NCBI GenBank assembly: GCA_002753565.1 | Contig: PEAM01000001.1 | Span: 186,001-250,000, forward strand | DNA length: 64,000 nucleotides | Origin: Magnetococcales bacterium | GTDB taxonomy: Bacteria; Pseudomonadota; Magnetococcia; Magnetococcales; JADFYX01 | Reading direction: 5' to 3' | Notes under the pieces: generated by a model | What the model saw: only the letters and a program-made list of their open reading frames with translations | Told to the model about the DNA's origin: nothing | Database searches by the model: none | Shown here: one piece after another, positions 37,935 to 47,071 of the stretch | Layout: the number at the start of each line of letters is the position of its first letter | Numbering within the stretch: position 1 is the stretch's first letter | Made by a program: the position numbers and the translations under genes

Positions 37935-39275
37935 CTAGAGGGTCAAGCCTTTTTTCATGACCAGACGAATGTTGTTGGCCCGATAGGTTCCATCACGACC
38001 AGGAAAGACATCAAACTCAATAATATCCCCCGGATTGGGGACATTCTCCGGGGATGTCAGCTCAGAAACATGAATATAGACATTGTTTCTGCGGCATTTG
38101 GCAAAGCCATAGCCTTTTTCAACAAAATAGACGGTAATCACCGCTCTCTCTACCGAGCCAATCTTCAGGTTGTCTCCCGATCCTACCACTTCGGACGGAC
38201 CCTCCTTGCCTTCGAAGGGCTGGATATTAAGGGCAATCAACCCCTCCATTTCAGAGCCGGAACCGACGGTAAACTCAACAATATCGTTAACCTGGATGGT
38301 GCTGGATCTTAACTCTTGAGGGAGAACAAAGAAGCGGATCAGGCCGGAGTCTTGATTGTGGATGGTGACATGGCCGGAACCGTCACACTCCAGAGACTCC
38401 ATTTGACCCTGAAGACGACTGCCCATCACCAGAACCGAACAGGCTTGGGGGCGACCCTCCTTGCCGGGTTTGATGGTAAATTGCACATGGTCATGCTCTT
38501 GGATGGAGATCTGGTTGATCACATAGGTCATGTGAAAATAGATCTCCCGATACTCCTGATCTTCGGAATAATATTGAATAAACCCAAATCCTCGCTCTTT
38601 TTTGAAGGCGGAAACCCGACCAAAATAGATCTGCTCCTCCTGGTAAAGGTCCACCTCCATCTCGCTGGTGAGGCTCTCTTCGACCGGGTTGGTGGTCAGA
38701 AAATGGGTTGGCTGTTCTTGCCAAAAGATAGAGTAGCAGCCAACCGGCTGAGCCAAAGAGGGAAATTTGAGGGGAGACTGCTCGACAAAATAGGCATTTT
38801 GCGGGCGGTTTGACGCCCGACCAGCTTGAGAGGTGACTTGAAGAGAGTCCGCCGGGTAGGAGTCGGCACTGTTGAGCAGGATGGCATTTCCCCGTGCGCG
38901 AACCGATAAAAGAGCGGCTATGTCGATGGGGCTGCCAATATAGTCAGGGCGCTCTCCCTCTTGAAGGTAACACTCAAACACAGGCCCTGAGGAGATACCG
39001 ATGGCGCAGCTGGGATGAGCGCTGATGGTGGTGGCACTCTCCTGGAGGTCAATAGCCGCCTGAACCCCCTGAACGGCATCCTCGAATACGACCAGGATAC
39101 CGTCAGGGGTCAATTTGACGATCTCTCCCCCGTGGGGGTGGATGGTCTGTTGAGCACTCTGTAGAAAGCCGTCGAAAAACTCGGCCCAATCGGGTTCCGA
39201 TAGCCCTTTTTTTGTCTGGTCGGCATTGAAGATCCGAACCTGCAAAAAGGTTTTCCCGACCGCTTCCATTTCCAT
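37935..39275 (-). CDS. Nucleotide-cyclase-homology domain fused to three cold-shock (OB) domains
   Basis: The protein has 446 residues. Residues about 8-145 resemble a class III adenylate/guanylate cyclase: HPHGGEIVKLTPDGILVVFED keeps the second metal aspartate, followed by CAIGISSGPVFE and DYIGSPIDIAALLSVRARGN. The transition-state Asn and Arg positions of that last motif read Asp and Leu, so catalysis is doubtful. Residues 217-285 form a cold-shock domain with RGFGFI and IYFHMT; 289-352 a degenerate one; 376-440 a third with KGYGFAK and VYIHVS. A nucleotide-sensing RNA-binding protein would fit. It is transcribed away from the cyclophilin gene by only 10 bp of spacing. Confidence 0.82.
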   Translation of the reverse strand: MEMEAVGKTFLQVRIFNADQTKKGLSEPDWAEFFDGFLQSAQQTIHPHGGEIVKLTPDGILVVFEDAVQGVQAAIDLQESATTISAHPSCAIGISSGPVFECYLQEGERPDYIGSPIDIAALLSVRARGNAILLNSADSYPADSLQVTSQAGRASNRPQNAYFVEQSPLKFPSLAQPVGCYSIFWQEQPTHFLTTNPVEESLTSEMEVDLYQEEQIYFGRVSAFKKERGFGFIQYYSEDQEYREIYFHMTYVINQISIQEHDHVQFTIKPGKEGRPQACSVLVMGSRLQGQMESLECDGSGHVTIHNQDSGLIRFFVLPQELRSSTIQVNDIVEFTVGSGSEMEGLIALNIQPFEGKEGPSEVVGSGDNLKIGSVERAVITVYFVEKGYGFAKCRRNNVYIHVSELTSPENVPNPGDIIEFDVFPGRDGTYRANNIRLVMKKGLTL

Positions 39276-39285
39276 GATGATATCG

Positions 39286-39879
39286 TTACTTTCGCTTGAC
39301 GGATTCTATTAAGACCGTCTCCACAGGAACATCGCTGTGACCACGGTTCATGCCTGTCTTGACTTCGGCAATTTTTTCAACCACCTCCATCCCTTCGACA
39401 ACTTTTCCGAACACCGCATAGCCAAAATCCCGGCCGCCATGGTCAAGAAAGCTGTTGTTGTTGAGGTTGATGAAAAACTGGGAGGTGGCGCTATCCACAA
39501 CCTGAGTACGGGCCATGGCCAGCGTTCCCTTTTCATTTTTCAGGCCATTGTCGGCTTCATTTTTAATGGGAGCATTGTTGGCTTTTTCTCCCATGTCATC
39601 GGTCATGCCGCCGCCTTGGACCATGAAGTTGGGGATGACTCTATGGAAGATGGTACCATCATAAAAGCCTTCATCAACGTATTTCAAGAAGTTTTCGACG
39701 GTGATGGGGGCCTTTTCGGCATTGAGTTCTATGGTGATTTCACCAAGGGATGTGGTCATGATAACCATGGGGTTTACTCCAGAGTTTGAGTTTGTCGTTG
39801 TGGCTGCCCCGGCAGGCTGAATGGCTATACCGGTCAGGATGAGGAGTGCAATGTAGTAAAAACGGATGGTGTTGGTCAA
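39286..39879 (-). CDS. Exported cyclophilin-type peptidyl-prolyl isomerase
   Basis: The protein has 197 residues from TTG 39879, supported by a strong AGGAGG site just before it. A signal peptide covers about 1-25. The cyclophilin core has [43 protein letters not shown], where the [13 protein letters not shown] segment holds the catalytic Arg and Gln, and later [35 protein letters not shown]. It catalyses proline cis/trans exchange in the periplasm. It is the small PpiA/PpiB-like type. Confidence 0.93.
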   Translation of the reverse strand: MTNTIRFYYIALLILTGIAIQPAGAATTTNSNSGVNPMVIMTTSLGEITIELNAEKAPITVENFLKYVDEGFYDGTIFHRVIPNFMVQGGGMTDDMGEKANNAPIKNEADNGLKNEKGTLAMARTQVVDSATSQFFINLNNNSFLDHGGRDFGYAVFGKVVEGMEVVEKIAEVKTGMNRGHSDVPVETVLIESVKRK

Positions 39880-39895
39880 TGGATCCTCCTAGAAT

Positions 39896-40348
39896 TTAGA
39901 GTGTTGCTGGTTGGGGCTTCGCCACCCCATGCTCGGAATGATCAAGCAGTTGATTCACTTGATTAACAATAATTTGGCTGGAGAGAACAAGCTGTTGGGC
40001 CTTCTGTCGGGTAAAGGGCTGCTCCAGGCCGTAATCGGCCCCATGGCGAAGATCGCGGACACTGCTTAGCAGGTGGCCCAACTGGCGGATGTTGATTGCC
40101 CGGTGCCATGCTGGACCCTTCTGCAAGGGGAGCGGGGTCTGCTGAAGCGAGCGGATCAGCTTTTTGTGGCACCCCTCCCGCTCTGGGACATTGATCAAGG
40201 GGCCGAGATTGAGTCTCTCCCGAAGCTGACGACAGGCATGGTGGGCCCCCTGGTAGGCTCGGCTACCGGCATTGCGGTAGTTGATCTCCAGATCCTCTTC
40301 CAATAATTTTTCAGCTGAGCGGATAAAATCCTGGGGCGTGATGCTCAC
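39896..40348 (-). CDS. HEPN-domain-like protein
   Basis: The protein has 150 residues from GTG 40348 (AAGGAG before it). The first helices contain YRNAGSRAYQGAHHACRQL, like the SRAYYAxxxA helix of HEPN (UPF0332) proteins, and the second half has LSSVRDLRHGADYGLE, matching the HEPN RxxADY signature at 101-106, followed by a long helix to 135. HEPN proteins are often toxins or RNases, but many are non-catalytic partners. The GTG start overlaps the stop of the upstream TPR-like gene by four bases (GTGA), so the two act as a pair. No MNT nucleotidyltransferase is present, which is the usual HEPN partner. Confidence 0.7.
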   Translation of the reverse strand: MSITPQDFIRSAEKLLEEDLEINYRNAGSRAYQGAHHACRQLRERLNLGPLINVPEREGCHKKLIRSLQQTPLPLQKGPAWHRAINIRQLGHLLSSVRDLRHGADYGLEQPFTRQKAQQLVLSSQIIVNQVNQLLDHSEHGVAKPQPATL

Positions 40349-41109
40349 GGTTGCTCCTTAGCCAAAAATCCGATAGAGACATGTCGACAGGTCTGGTCGT
40401 ACAGTCGAGAGCCCGCCAGTCGTTGGCTTAACTCCCACTCCAAAGCGACCACTCTCTCTTCGGGAAGAGGGAGCAGAAAACGGAAGCTCAACCAGCGGTC
40501 TATCTCATCTTCCCGGAGCTGATAGCGCAGAGCCGCCCCCAGCACCTTCTCTTCCCGTAGCAGGGAGGCCGCCTGCTGTTGCAGAGACTCCAGATCTCGA
40601 TCGGCGACCCGGTTTTCCCGCAAAAAGAGGCTGATGCGACGAATGGTTTTGGCTGTGGGCAGGGTGTCGGTTGTGGCGGTGGCCCGGTCATAATCGTCCA
40701 TCCAGTGGGTGGCCTCGTGAAAACGACCTGACTGTACACAGGCATGGACGGTTTCGGCCAGTAGCTCGGGATTTTTTTGGTAGATCTGGCTGGCTTCCCT
40801 GGCCTCGATTGCCGACTCCGAAAAACAGGCGAAGCCCTGAAGGGCCAAGATATGGTTGACCCGAATGGAGTAGGAGACCTTGTCGATGCAGCGGGCCGCT
40901 TTAAAATGGGCGCGCATCTTCTCTTCTCGCCCCTGCAGGGTGGCGATCATCCCTAAAATAGAGTGGCTGGTGGTCGGGTGACGGTCGAGATAGGTCTCGG
41001 CCAGGCAGAGGTCGTGATTGAGCCGCTCGTTGTCACACTCTTTGCCCGGGGCGATGGTGCGCATGCGCTGAATGATTTTTTCAAGATCCGCTGGCAGGTT
41101 GGAACCCAT
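40345..41109 (-). CDS. TPR-like helical protein, partner of the HEPN gene
   Basis: The protein has 254 residues and is all-helical with degenerate TPR-like repeats (LCLAETYLDRHPTTSHSILGMIA; EKMRAHFKAARCIDKVSYSIRVNHILAL; AIEAREASQIYQKNPELL; CVQSGRFHEATHWMDDY). No signal or membrane segment. I do not recognise a named family. It is translationally coupled to the HEPN-like gene and could be its neutralising or targeting partner. It is upstream of the HEPN gene and about 110 bp from the 3' end of the phage module, separated from it by a terminator. Confidence 0.65.
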   Translation of the reverse strand: MGSNLPADLEKIIQRMRTIAPGKECDNERLNHDLCLAETYLDRHPTTSHSILGMIATLQGREEKMRAHFKAARCIDKVSYSIRVNHILALQGFACFSESAIEAREASQIYQKNPELLAETVHACVQSGRFHEATHWMDDYDRATATTDTLPTAKTIRRISLFLRENRVADRDLESLQQQAASLLREEKVLGAALRYQLREDEIDRWLSFRFLLPLPEERVVALEWELSQRLAGSRLYDQTCRHVSIGFLAKEQP

Positions 41110-41184
41110 TCCTCATCCTCTATACCCTGAATTTTTCGTTAGCGTAACTTACGTTTCATTCTGGTATAGGGCAAGGAATCGTTT

Positions 41185-41214
41185 AAAAAAAAGGGGGTTT
41201 AACCCCCTTTTTTT
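41185..41214. terminator. Strong terminator at the end of the phage-like module
   Basis: An almost perfect palindrome, AAAGGGGGTTTAACCCCCTTT, is flanked by A8 and T7 tracts, so it can act on both strands. On the minus strand it ends the 51245-to-41219 phage transcript and insulates the HEPN-TPR pair. Confidence 0.92.
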
Positions 41215-41218
41215 GCGG

Positions 41219-41491
41219 TTAGCTGTAGGTTAAAGCGGCACGGTTGCTCCACAGTTGGTCAAATGTCACTCGACCGTTGGCAAACAGGGTGGCGGTAGAG
41301 CCATCGGCAAAGAGGGCGGTTCTCTGGATCAACCAGACGGGGTCCGATTCACTGCTGCCGGGGTCAGCGCTGCCCATATAGATATAGTCGGTGCTGTCAA
41401 CGGTGGTGGAGTCGGTTCGGGTGGTGAGCAGATTTTTTCCACTCAGGAGGTTGTTGAGTTTGCTTTTGTCAATATGGATCGAGTGGGGCAT
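41219..41491 (-). CDS. Small protein at the end of the phage module, probably tail-associated
   Basis: The protein has 90 residues. No named family recognised. It starts HSIHIDKSKLNNLLSGKN and continues with a Thr/Asp/Ser-rich middle and a C-terminal strand-rich part (LFADGSTATLFANGRVTFDQLW). It follows the tail tip-like gene by 36 bases and precedes the terminator, so it is the last gene of the module. A tail-fibre or baseplate accessory role is inferred only from position. Confidence 0.6.
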   Translation of the reverse strand: MPHSIHIDKSKLNNLLSGKNLLTTRTDSTTVDSTDYIYMGSADPGSSESDPVWLIQRTALFADGSTATLFANGRVTFDQLWSNRAALTYS

Positions 41492-41527
41492 GATACTCTC
41501 CTTGGGTTAGGTTAATAGGTAAAAAAA

Positions 41528-43837
41528 TTAGGGTTTGATTAGGGTTAGCCGAGAAATCTGGCTGTCGGGTTCAAGATGGTGATGCAGGGTTGTGAGCAGC
41601 CCTCTAAAACTTGCACCGTGGAGGGCGTCGTGAACCTCCACCAGTTGACCGGGGGCCAGGTCAGGTCGCCAGACGATGGTCAGCTCCACCTGCTGGCAGG
41701 TGGCTCCACGGTTCAGCTCCTGCTCTCCTCGAGCCAGCAGGGCCGATTGGCTGCTCAGCAGGTGCGAAACGATCTCTGCGCCTGGATGGCCGCCGTTATC
41801 CCGTTGGAGTGTGACGGTCTCATCCGCTAACGGTTGGCGGTAAGCATAACTGGAAAAGGCCACGGGAAAATTCGCCTCTCCGGCCAGTTGTGAGGGGGCC
41901 TGATAGTGATAACTCTGGCTGGTGGTGGTGGCGGTCAGGTGGAGTATGGCGGTGCCGGTGTCGGGGGTGGTCAGGGTGCGGCCATCGGCACTTAGATGGG
42001 GTGTGCCCAGATCTCTTCCCAACCAGGTATGGTGGTCGATACGGCGGATGGGCCGCTTGAGTTTGGCTTGGTTGGACTGGAGGAAAACCAGGTTTTCGGT
42101 CACCGTATAGCTGACCTCTCCCAGAGAGGTGACGCTTGCTGTCGAGGGGGTGAGAGGGGCCGGTTCCTGATTGGGTCCGGCGGTCAGGAGCAGATGGGCG
42201 GTATCGCCAGGTTGAAAATGGCTCTTGCCCCGATTGGGCCCTGCGACACGCTGATCCAGATGGATGGAGAGGTACCCTTCTGCCTGGTTGGGGTTGCGGT
42301 TATGGATGGTTATCTCATTGAACGGTTGCTGTGGCAGACTGCTGATTCGCATCTTGAGATTATCGGCTTGGTCGGTCAAAACATGGTTGGGCTGGCTGCT
42401 CTGCCAGTGGGGCAGGGACGGGGTGAAACGGGGCCGTGCCACCAAAGAGCCATCGGGCAGGCTGTTGATGACGCCGCCCACCGCACCCACAATGGTCTGG
42501 GCCATCTCCATGGGGGTCTGGCCCTGGCTCTGTAGCTTGTTGCTTGCGATGGACCAATCAACCATCTGCCACTCCAGGGGGGTGGAGAGCAGGGTCTCTA
42601 CCGCTGTTTTGGCGGTGATACTCTCTGACCACACCTTGTCAAACGGCAAGGCGTAAGGAGCGGCATCACGGGCAGCCGGGCTGATGGCGTTGATGACTCG
42701 AACCCCTTTTCCCGTCCCATCACGGAGGGTGCTTTGTTGGTGGATGATCAGGTTGAATCTTGCTTGGCCCACCTCTAAAATAATCAATTCATCCAGGTTG
42801 AGAGCCTGCCCGGCCTGTTCGGGAGCCAGGGTCAGCTTAGCCTGCCAGCCAAAATGGTCCTGGCTGGCTTGAATCTCCAGTTCAACCGGGTTGATGGGCA
42901 GGCCGTTCAGGCGGATCTCCGGTTGAGAGCGCTGTAGCCAGAGCGGATCGGAAGAGAGATCCCAAAAGCCTTTTTTGGTACGGGAAACCGGGTTGTAGAG
43001 TCGTAGATCGAAGAGGTGTCGGCAGGCGCTCTGTTGGCTCTGAGTCTGGGTGAAAGGTTGGCGGTTGTGGTGGTTGAGGATCCGGCGCAGAGACCATTCG
43101 GCTCGATTGGTCTGGTGTATGCGGTCATGGAGAGGTTGGCTTGAGTGACCAAGCAGCCATCTTTTCCAGCTCTGCCGATGCTCTTCTACCAAAACAACCG
43201 GGTAGGGTCGTGCACTGTCGGCAGCCAGAGAGAGGGGGTAGGTGAGGGTGCTCTGTCTGGCCAGGAGCAGGCCATAGGGGTGGCTGTGGTGATGGCCGAC
43301 CGGCAGGCTGAAGGGGAGGGTGGCAGCATGGTGGACAAAGAGTCCGATGGCAGCCGGCTGTCTGCTCTCCCTGATCAGGGCCATGGCGAAAGGGTGGCTA
43401 CTCTTGGCTTGAGCCATGGGGCCGGGAACAGTGAAGGTTCTTCCCGCCCCACCAATCCACCCCGACACCCCGTTCCAGGCCATCTCTTCGTGCCAGTCGG
43501 TGCCATCATCCGAAGAGGAGAGGGTAAAATCCTGCGGACATTGATAGCTGTTTCTCGGGAGAAAATAGATCTGCTTGATTGCCACATCCCCGGCGGAGAA
43601 GTCATACTGAATCCAGCAGGTTTCCGAAGGGCCGCCATTGCTCCAGTAGAGGCTGATATTGTTGTCGAAAAGCTTGTCGACCGAGCTGTTATTGTGGCTG
43701 GCTTGTGGGGTGCCACCATGACAAAGGTCGATTCCCTGAGGGGTTCCGCGCAGCTCTACCTCATAGAAAGAGAGCAGATTATCGGCTCCGGAGGTGGATT
43801 GGGTGATGGTGATTCGCCAGTAACGGTGGGTAGCCAT
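41528..43837 (-). CDS. Phage tail tip/host-contact protein with discoidin-like N-terminus
   Basis: The protein has 769 residues. Residues 1-138 look like an F5/8 (discoidin) carbohydrate-binding domain (YWRITITQSTSGADNLLSFYEVEL, then IQYDFSAGDVAIKQIYF and DFTLSSSDDGTDWHE). Residues 148-221 are six tandem units of about 12 residues built on an aromatic-Pro/Leu core (HPFAMALIRES, HPYGLLLARQST, RPYPVVLVEEHR). Residues 300-769 resemble a tail hub: TPMEMAQTIVGAVGGVINSLPDG, then beta-rich repeats. It is the largest gene of the module and the likely receptor-binding or baseplate protein. Exact homologues could not be named. Confidence 0.65.
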   Translation of the reverse strand: MATHRYWRITITQSTSGADNLLSFYEVELRGTPQGIDLCHGGTPQASHNNSSVDKLFDNNISLYWSNGGPSETCWIQYDFSAGDVAIKQIYFLPRNSYQCPQDFTLSSSDDGTDWHEEMAWNGVSGWIGGAGRTFTVPGPMAQAKSSHPFAMALIRESRQPAAIGLFVHHAATLPFSLPVGHHHSHPYGLLLARQSTLTYPLSLAADSARPYPVVLVEEHRQSWKRWLLGHSSQPLHDRIHQTNRAEWSLRRILNHHNRQPFTQTQSQQSACRHLFDLRLYNPVSRTKKGFWDLSSDPLWLQRSQPEIRLNGLPINPVELEIQASQDHFGWQAKLTLAPEQAGQALNLDELIILEVGQARFNLIIHQQSTLRDGTGKGVRVINAISPAARDAAPYALPFDKVWSESITAKTAVETLLSTPLEWQMVDWSIASNKLQSQGQTPMEMAQTIVGAVGGVINSLPDGSLVARPRFTPSLPHWQSSQPNHVLTDQADNLKMRISSLPQQPFNEITIHNRNPNQAEGYLSIHLDQRVAGPNRGKSHFQPGDTAHLLLTAGPNQEPAPLTPSTASVTSLGEVSYTVTENLVFLQSNQAKLKRPIRRIDHHTWLGRDLGTPHLSADGRTLTTPDTGTAILHLTATTTSQSYHYQAPSQLAGEANFPVAFSSYAYRQPLADETVTLQRDNGGHPGAEIVSHLLSSQSALLARGEQELNRGATCQQVELTIVWRPDLAPGQLVEVHDALHGASFRGLLTTLHHHLEPDSQISRLTLIKP

Positions 43838-43838
43838 A

Positions 43839-44948
43839 TTATTTTTCCGGCAAGGGGTTGAAGATAAAGGAGGCGAAGTCCAAGACAGGACTTTCGACCA
43901 GCGTGGCCGTTTGGCCGCTGAGGGGGAGAGGCTCCCCGGTGCTGTAGGTAAAGTGGTCTCTATCCCACAGTAGTTCGCCGGTCAGGGAGAAGGTCTCTCC
44001 TGCCAGGCTGCCGCCAAACTCAGAGAGAGGCTGCTCCAGGTCGATCAAGCTTTCATCGGCTGAAATGGTGGGGAGTTGGGTCTGGAAACCGACATTGGAT
44101 TGAATGGAAACAGCCGGCTCGCTCCATCTTCCCGGACAGGCTGAAACGGAGAGGGTGAGGGTGATGTTTTCAAACAGTGTGTAACGTCGGTCCAACAGGC
44201 TTTCCGGCGGCTCGGTGGGTTGTGTCACCCCGGCCGGATATTGCCAGGGGGCCGTGACGGTTCCTCCGCTACAGATATCTCGAATATCAAAAGTGCCATG
44301 CCAGCCGGAAAGGTCCGCTTTGGGGTGCCAGATAATACCCAGTACGGGAAAGAGAAAAGCCAACAGCGCCTGGCCACCGACCATCTCCAGAGTAGCCTGA
44401 AAGGGGACTGAGCTGGAGAGGGTTGTCTGCTGCTCGGTCCGGGTTGGCGTCGGATGGTTGAACTGAGTCACTTGATGCCAATAGGGGAAGGTGAGATCCC
44501 AGGTTCCCGGTCCAATCAGGGCGGAGGTCGCCCCTGAATGGTAGACACGATGATAACCGGTCTCCAAGGTTTTTGATCCACTGGTTCGAAGATAACAGCG
44601 GAGGTTCTCCCTCCCCATATCGAAGCGGCTCTGCAGCAGCAGTCGATCCAGCTCCAGCAGGTAGTAGCCCAACTCAAAATGAAAACGGACCACCAGCCCC
44701 TCCGCCCCTTCGAAGTAATCCAGGGGTTGGTTGGGGTTGGACCGCCGGCTCTGGCCGCTAAAGAGAAAAAGACCCAGGGGGGTGTAGAGGGTCAGGGTGA
44801 TGGTCTCATCCAGATCGGGGGAGAAGGTCACCCCATCGTCCCGCGTGAGTTGAAACTTGAAGCGGGCCATCTGACCAAACTGAATGGCCACAATGCGGCC
44901 AAAGGGTCCGGGGGCTTTGAAGGGAGGGGATGAGGGGAGTATCGTCAT
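43839..44948 (-). CDS. Phage-module protein of unknown function (beta-rich, tail-like)
   Basis: The protein has 369 residues and no recognised family. It is rich in beta-prone segments with many aromatic and Gly/Thr residues (MARFKFQLTRDDGVTFSPDLDETITLTLYTPLGLFLFSG; LRCYLRTSGSKTLETGYHRVYH). It starts with a hydrophobic/Pro-rich segment but has no convincing signal peptide. Stop and start codons are separated from its neighbours by one and five bases, tightly packed in the module. A tail or distal-tail role is inferred from position between a tail-like gene and the tip gene. Confidence 0.6.
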   Translation of the reverse strand: MTILPSSPPFKAPGPFGRIVAIQFGQMARFKFQLTRDDGVTFSPDLDETITLTLYTPLGLFLFSGQSRRSNPNQPLDYFEGAEGLVVRFHFELGYYLLELDRLLLQSRFDMGRENLRCYLRTSGSKTLETGYHRVYHSGATSALIGPGTWDLTFPYWHQVTQFNHPTPTRTEQQTTLSSSVPFQATLEMVGGQALLAFLFPVLGIIWHPKADLSGWHGTFDIRDICSGGTVTAPWQYPAGVTQPTEPPESLLDRRYTLFENITLTLSVSACPGRWSEPAVSIQSNVGFQTQLPTISADESLIDLEQPLSEFGGSLAGETFSLTGELLWDRDHFTYSTGEPLPLSGQTATLVESPVLDFASFIFNPLPEK

Positions 44949-44953
44949 TTTCT

Positions 44954-46030
44954 TTATTGGCTGAATCGAAAGGTGATTTCAGGAAGATAGGGGTGGGCAT
45001 CCCACCCTTCACAGGTCGGCTCTCCATTGGCTGGGGTCAGCTGCATGGTGAGTGAAACGGGTCGCTCGACATCGATATAGACATCCGCATCATCCTGGTT
45101 ATAGATCCGTTCAACCTGAGTTTGGCGATCGGTTTCCACGTAGTGCAGGGGGGTGTCACGATTGGCCGATGCGACACACTCACTGATGGCCAGGTAGTCG
45201 TTGGGGGTGATGGTTTGGCTGCCACCGGTTATCTGTTGCCAACATTTTTTCCAGCAGGGGTCCAGATCCTCCAAAAGCGGGAGGAGATCAAAGGGTGGCG
45301 GGGCTGGTTCATTGGCATAGCCCCGTTTTCCCACCGACCCTTCGGGCCAGAACTGGCGTTGAAAAGAGAGCTGGGTGGCGTGCCCCTCTGCCAGGGCGAT
45401 GACATGGACTGGAGGAATGTCACTATCGCGAATATTGCCCGCAAGCCAGGCCAGCTTCATCTCTCGGAAACGGTCCGGATCCATCTGCTCCTCTCCCATG
45501 TCATAGCGCACCTCGAACAGAGAAAATTCCGGGCTGTATTGGACTACAAGTGCGCCGGTAACCGCTTCGGTGTGGTAAAAAAGGCCTTGATCGGGCAGAA
45601 AGACCGGTGGAGAGACCTCGTGCCCCTCTCTGTTGAAGAAGCGGGTTTTGTCCACCACCTCCACACTCAGTTCATCATAGGTAAAACGGAGAGATTGGCT
45701 ATTTCTGTTGGTCCAGGTCAGGGTTTCGGTCCGCCGAGCGGTTCGACGGCCCAGAGCGGTGGCTTCCCCCGTATGGACGCTTAGTCGAGCGGTCTCGGCC
45801 AGTTGCCGTGAGCAGTAGAGACGCAACCTGCGGGTACCCCGATGGGTCATTCTCAAGCTGGTCTCGACCTGATCACCGTAGTGGTCCGGGCTTCGGCTCC
45901 AGATTCCCACCAGCTTGGGCTTGACCAGAATCGGTGAAGCCCCCAAATCATCTCCCGCCATCAGGGTGAAGGGGGATTGTCTCTGCTGACTGAGAAAATC
46001 CAGGGTCAGTCCGGCCTGCAACTCGCTCAT
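44954..46030 (-). CDS. Phage-module protein of unknown function
   Basis: The protein has 358 residues; no family recognised. It has no signal or membrane segment. Charged/aromatic segments such as GTRRLRLYCSRQLAETARLSVH and DLDPCWKKCWQQITGGSQTI stand out, and the C-terminus is strand-rich (VYIDVERPVSLTMQLTPANG). It overlaps the preceding 46027 gene by four bases, implying translational coupling with the probable tail-tube-like protein. Confidence 0.6.
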   Translation of the reverse strand: MSELQAGLTLDFLSQQRQSPFTLMAGDDLGASPILVKPKLVGIWSRSPDHYGDQVETSLRMTHRGTRRLRLYCSRQLAETARLSVHTGEATALGRRTARRTETLTWTNRNSQSLRFTYDELSVEVVDKTRFFNREGHEVSPPVFLPDQGLFYHTEAVTGALVVQYSPEFSLFEVRYDMGEEQMDPDRFREMKLAWLAGNIRDSDIPPVHVIALAEGHATQLSFQRQFWPEGSVGKRGYANEPAPPPFDLLPLLEDLDPCWKKCWQQITGGSQTITPNDYLAISECVASANRDTPLHYVETDRQTQVERIYNQDDADVYIDVERPVSLTMQLTPANGEPTCEGWDAHPYLPEITFRFSQ

Positions 46031-47058
46031 TCACTCTCTCCACTGATGGCAATCACCACCTTGTTGCCGGAGAGGCTGTCGGCCCCGGCGGGAACGGTAC
46101 GTTTTTCCCAGATGGCCATAGCCGCCGGGTGGGTTTTGAAGGTAAGGGTATCCCCGGATGCCCAGGTGCCCCCCCAGGGGGGGGTGCCATCGGTAAGGGT
46201 AAAATAGGGTTTGGCAAAGGTGCTGTTGTTGGGAGAAAAATCACCACCACCAATCGAGCCGCTACCCACATTGCCCACCGTATTGCCGGAGCAGGTAAAG
46301 TTGCTGGCGTCTGAGAAGGTGACGATCCAGGTCTGCTCGATGGTGCCGATATGGTCGGTAATCGGTGGGTTGGCGCTCTCGTCATAGCTACCGGCCACCG
46401 ACGACTCTCCCCATCCATCGACGCTGGCTTCAATGTTGGCAGCCTCCAGAACAGAGGCCACTTTGGTCGAGCCGCTCAGATAACTGTTGGCCAGTGCCAC
46501 CCCAGAGGCCAGGGTCAGGGTTGCCTGATCCCCATTCCAAGAGACGCCCCCCGTGGCAGCCAGGCGGAGAAACTCACTGTTGCCAGACGGATCGTCGATG
46601 CTGGTCTGGTTGGAGATGCGGATCAGGTCACCGTTTTGGAAGATGGCATGGCCTGCGGCACTGTTTCCCGGTTCCACATTCACCGTGATACCGGTATCCA
46701 GAGCCGCCACATTGGCATCGAGGGTTCCAGCCCCGTAAAAACGGGTATAATCATCGGCATCCCCCTGGGTATCGGTCTGGGTGCCGCTCATCAGAACAAT
46801 GCTGTCGTCACCGGGGGTTTGGGTCTCGATAAAAAGCTTGGGGTCGATGAGGGTCAGATCGTCATCGTTGGCAACCTTGATAAAACTTTTTCGATACTTG
46901 ATGGAGCCCGCCGTCCGCTCCACCTGGGGGACGTCGGGCCAGACATTGTTCTTGACGCCATCGGGAATTTCGCTGTTTGAAAGGGTGCCGCCATTGGTGG
47001 CAGTGTCGTTGATCAGGGCAGGTTTATACCATTTGATTTCGCTTGTTTGAATGGCCAT
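46027..47058 (-). CDS. Phage tail-like structural protein (candidate major tail protein)
   Basis: The protein has 343 residues from ATG 47058, which has AAGGAAGTG at the right distance; the longer frame start at 47094 lacks support. It is Gly/Ser/Thr/Asn-rich with few charged clusters, like phage structural beta-proteins: MAIQTSEIKWYKPALINDTA, then RKSFIKVANDDDLTLIDPKLF, then a C-terminal Gly-rich domain. It is the best candidate for the tail tube or a sheath-less tail protein, but no diagnostic motif is seen. It is followed with a four-base overlap by the 44954 gene. Confidence 0.6.
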   Translation of the reverse strand: MAIQTSEIKWYKPALINDTATNGGTLSNSEIPDGVKNNVWPDVPQVERTAGSIKYRKSFIKVANDDDLTLIDPKLFIETQTPGDDSIVLMSGTQTDTQGDADDYTRFYGAGTLDANVAALDTGITVNVEPGNSAAGHAIFQNGDLIRISNQTSIDDPSGNSEFLRLAATGGVSWNGDQATLTLASGVALANSYLSGSTKVASVLEAANIEASVDGWGESSVAGSYDESANPPITDHIGTIEQTWIVTFSDASNFTCSGNTVGNVGSGSIGGGDFSPNNSTFAKPYFTLTDGTPPWGGTWASGDTLTFKTHPAAMAIWEKRTVPAGADSLSGNKVVIAISGESE

Positions 47059-47071
47059 GGGTGTCACTTCC

